A DNA stretch of 64,000 nt from Gymnorhina tibicen (lineage: Eukaryota > Chordata > Aves > Passeriformes > Artamidae): contig VXAZ01001058.1 in assembly GCA_013399875.1 (NCBI GenBank), forward strand, positions 51,902 through 115,901. The letters are read 5' to 3'. The number at the start of each line of letters is the position of its first letter. The stretch's first letter is position 1. Positions 62,902 to 64,000 of the stretch are shown one piece after another. A program made the position numbers and the translations under genes. The notes beneath the pieces are model-generated. The model was not told the origin of the DNA and did not search any database. It saw only the letters and a list, made by a program, of their open reading frames with translations.

Positions 62902-64000
62902 CTACAAAAAGACACATTTAAGAACAATATTGTAATTAGAAGAAAAACACCCAATGAAATCCATTATTGCATCGGTACAAACACATTGAGAAGCGACATT
63001 CACATAACACACTAAGAAATGGCATCTCATTTCTTGTGTAAGAAAACCCCAAAAAATCCAAAGCAAGAAAGGCTCATACTAAAAAATTTAGGATGAATAA
63101 GAAATATGTAGATTAAGGGACAGAATGTAAAAGTACTGAAGGTCATAGATGTGAATAAAGAAGTGAACTAGAGCAGGCATATATAAAAATGAGCTAGTAT
63201 GAAATCATGCTGCCTAATCTAATTCACCTCTGGCAATTTAACTCAGTTAAAACTATGTTTTCATTAAGAAAGAAATGCGCATATATTCAAAATTAGCATT
63301 AACAAATTAAACCACTAGAATCACTATATACATATTAAACCACTGTATTACTATATATAGACACACACCTACTTACTTAAACCTCAAAAAGTAGACAGGT
63401 TTGGAATACAATAGCAACATAATGAACAATGCATTTGAACACATTTTCCACACTAAACACTTCTCTGATTCTAAGTGTTTCTTGAGAGCACAAAAGTTTA
63501 TTATGTCTATCTTTCTTTAAGGACAGTATTTTATAATTAGCCTGATAGTTCTAATTAGCCTAATACATTTATATGGTAGATAGTTCTCGTAAATCTAAGT
63601 GTTTTCTGCAGAAAGACTATGTATAAACAGAAAATATTAATGTTAAACATTTCAAATTAATTACAGTAAGAGTTTGCATTTCTGGAAGCGAGGTTTAATC
63701 AATGCATTAAATTACAATGAATTATCCTCTTAAAAGTTTCATAAACATTCCCATGTGGCACTATTTACTTTCTTCAAAGAATAAGTTGTCTGTAACAAGA
63801 ACAGAATAAAGTTCTGTTTTAAAAGAAGGGAGAGGAGTTGCAAACTGAACTTGTTTTGTTACCGAATTATAACCTCCCAGTTTCTATCACATACATTCAG
63901 GTTCAAGCCTGACATGAAAGTAATCAAAAAACTGACTAGCTCTATTCTATGGAGATATTTATTCTGAGTCTAGTCTTTCTTGAAATAACCAGTAATTTTC
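62902..64000 (-). other. SFSWAP: SFSWAP intron, open at the window edge
   Basis: About 1.1 kb of AT-rich intron 5' of the first exon in the window, with a short TA/CA microsatellite at about 63350-63370. No upstream exon is visible before the edge. Confidence 0.8.

Noticed and set aside
1..64000. CRISPR arrays, operons, tRNA or rRNA genes, proviral LTRs
   Set aside because: No regularly spaced repeats, no A/B-box tRNA structure, no rRNA-like sequence and no paired LTRs or primer-binding site were seen. The exon-intron structure marks the window as eukaryotic nuclear DNA.

Overview
The window looks like a piece of a bird nuclear genome. The only gene I can identify is the 3' part of SFSWAP (suppressor-of-white-apricot splicing factor, SFRS8), on the minus strand. 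Three things point to a bird: the gene is a clear vertebrate SFSWAP but differs from the mammalian protein in the variable linkers; the only recognisable transposon in 64 kb is a 3'-truncated CR1 LINE ending in the ATTCTCTG-type 8-mer tail (19670-19850); and interspersed repeats are otherwise very sparse. I cannot name the species.

Layout. Positions 1-240 are a CpG-rich block starting with a (GGA)n purine tract, probably the edge of a neighbouring promoter. In human the gene next downstream of SFSWAP in the same orientation is MMP17, so the island could be its 5' end, but no MMP17 coding exon is visible. From 240 to about 35.9 kb I see no recognisable protein gene. By eye this stretch is GC-richer up to about 24 kb and AT-richer beyond. 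It holds the CR1 fragment, a 23-bp tandem duplication, an unexplained 309-codon open frame, a 22-bp perfect palindrome, and several motif-dense, enhancer-like blocks (16.0 kb, 25.0 kb, 31.4 kb).

From 35.9 kb to the right edge is SFSWAP, transcribed right to left. Eleven coding exons can be placed to the base. Every internal junction has an AG acceptor and a GT donor, and every split codon joins in frame. The 1769 coding bases give about 588 residues plus the stop, against about 950 for the whole human protein. In order they encode a Tyr/Pro-rich segment, the second SURP module, an acidic linker, a charged helical segment, the SR/RS region and the conserved C-terminal tail. A short 3' UTR with a Pumilio-type site and an AATAAA signal follows. 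The N-terminal part, including the first SURP module, lies beyond 64,000.

There are no rRNA, tRNA, CRISPR, operon or other prokaryotic features. I did not find a convincing new multi-gene system. The most checkable novelties are non-coding: two inverted-repeat transcription-factor clusters, the 22-bp palindrome, a possible in-frame 156-nt cassette exon inside an SFSWAP intron, and a possible 48-nt minus-strand exon in the intergenic region.
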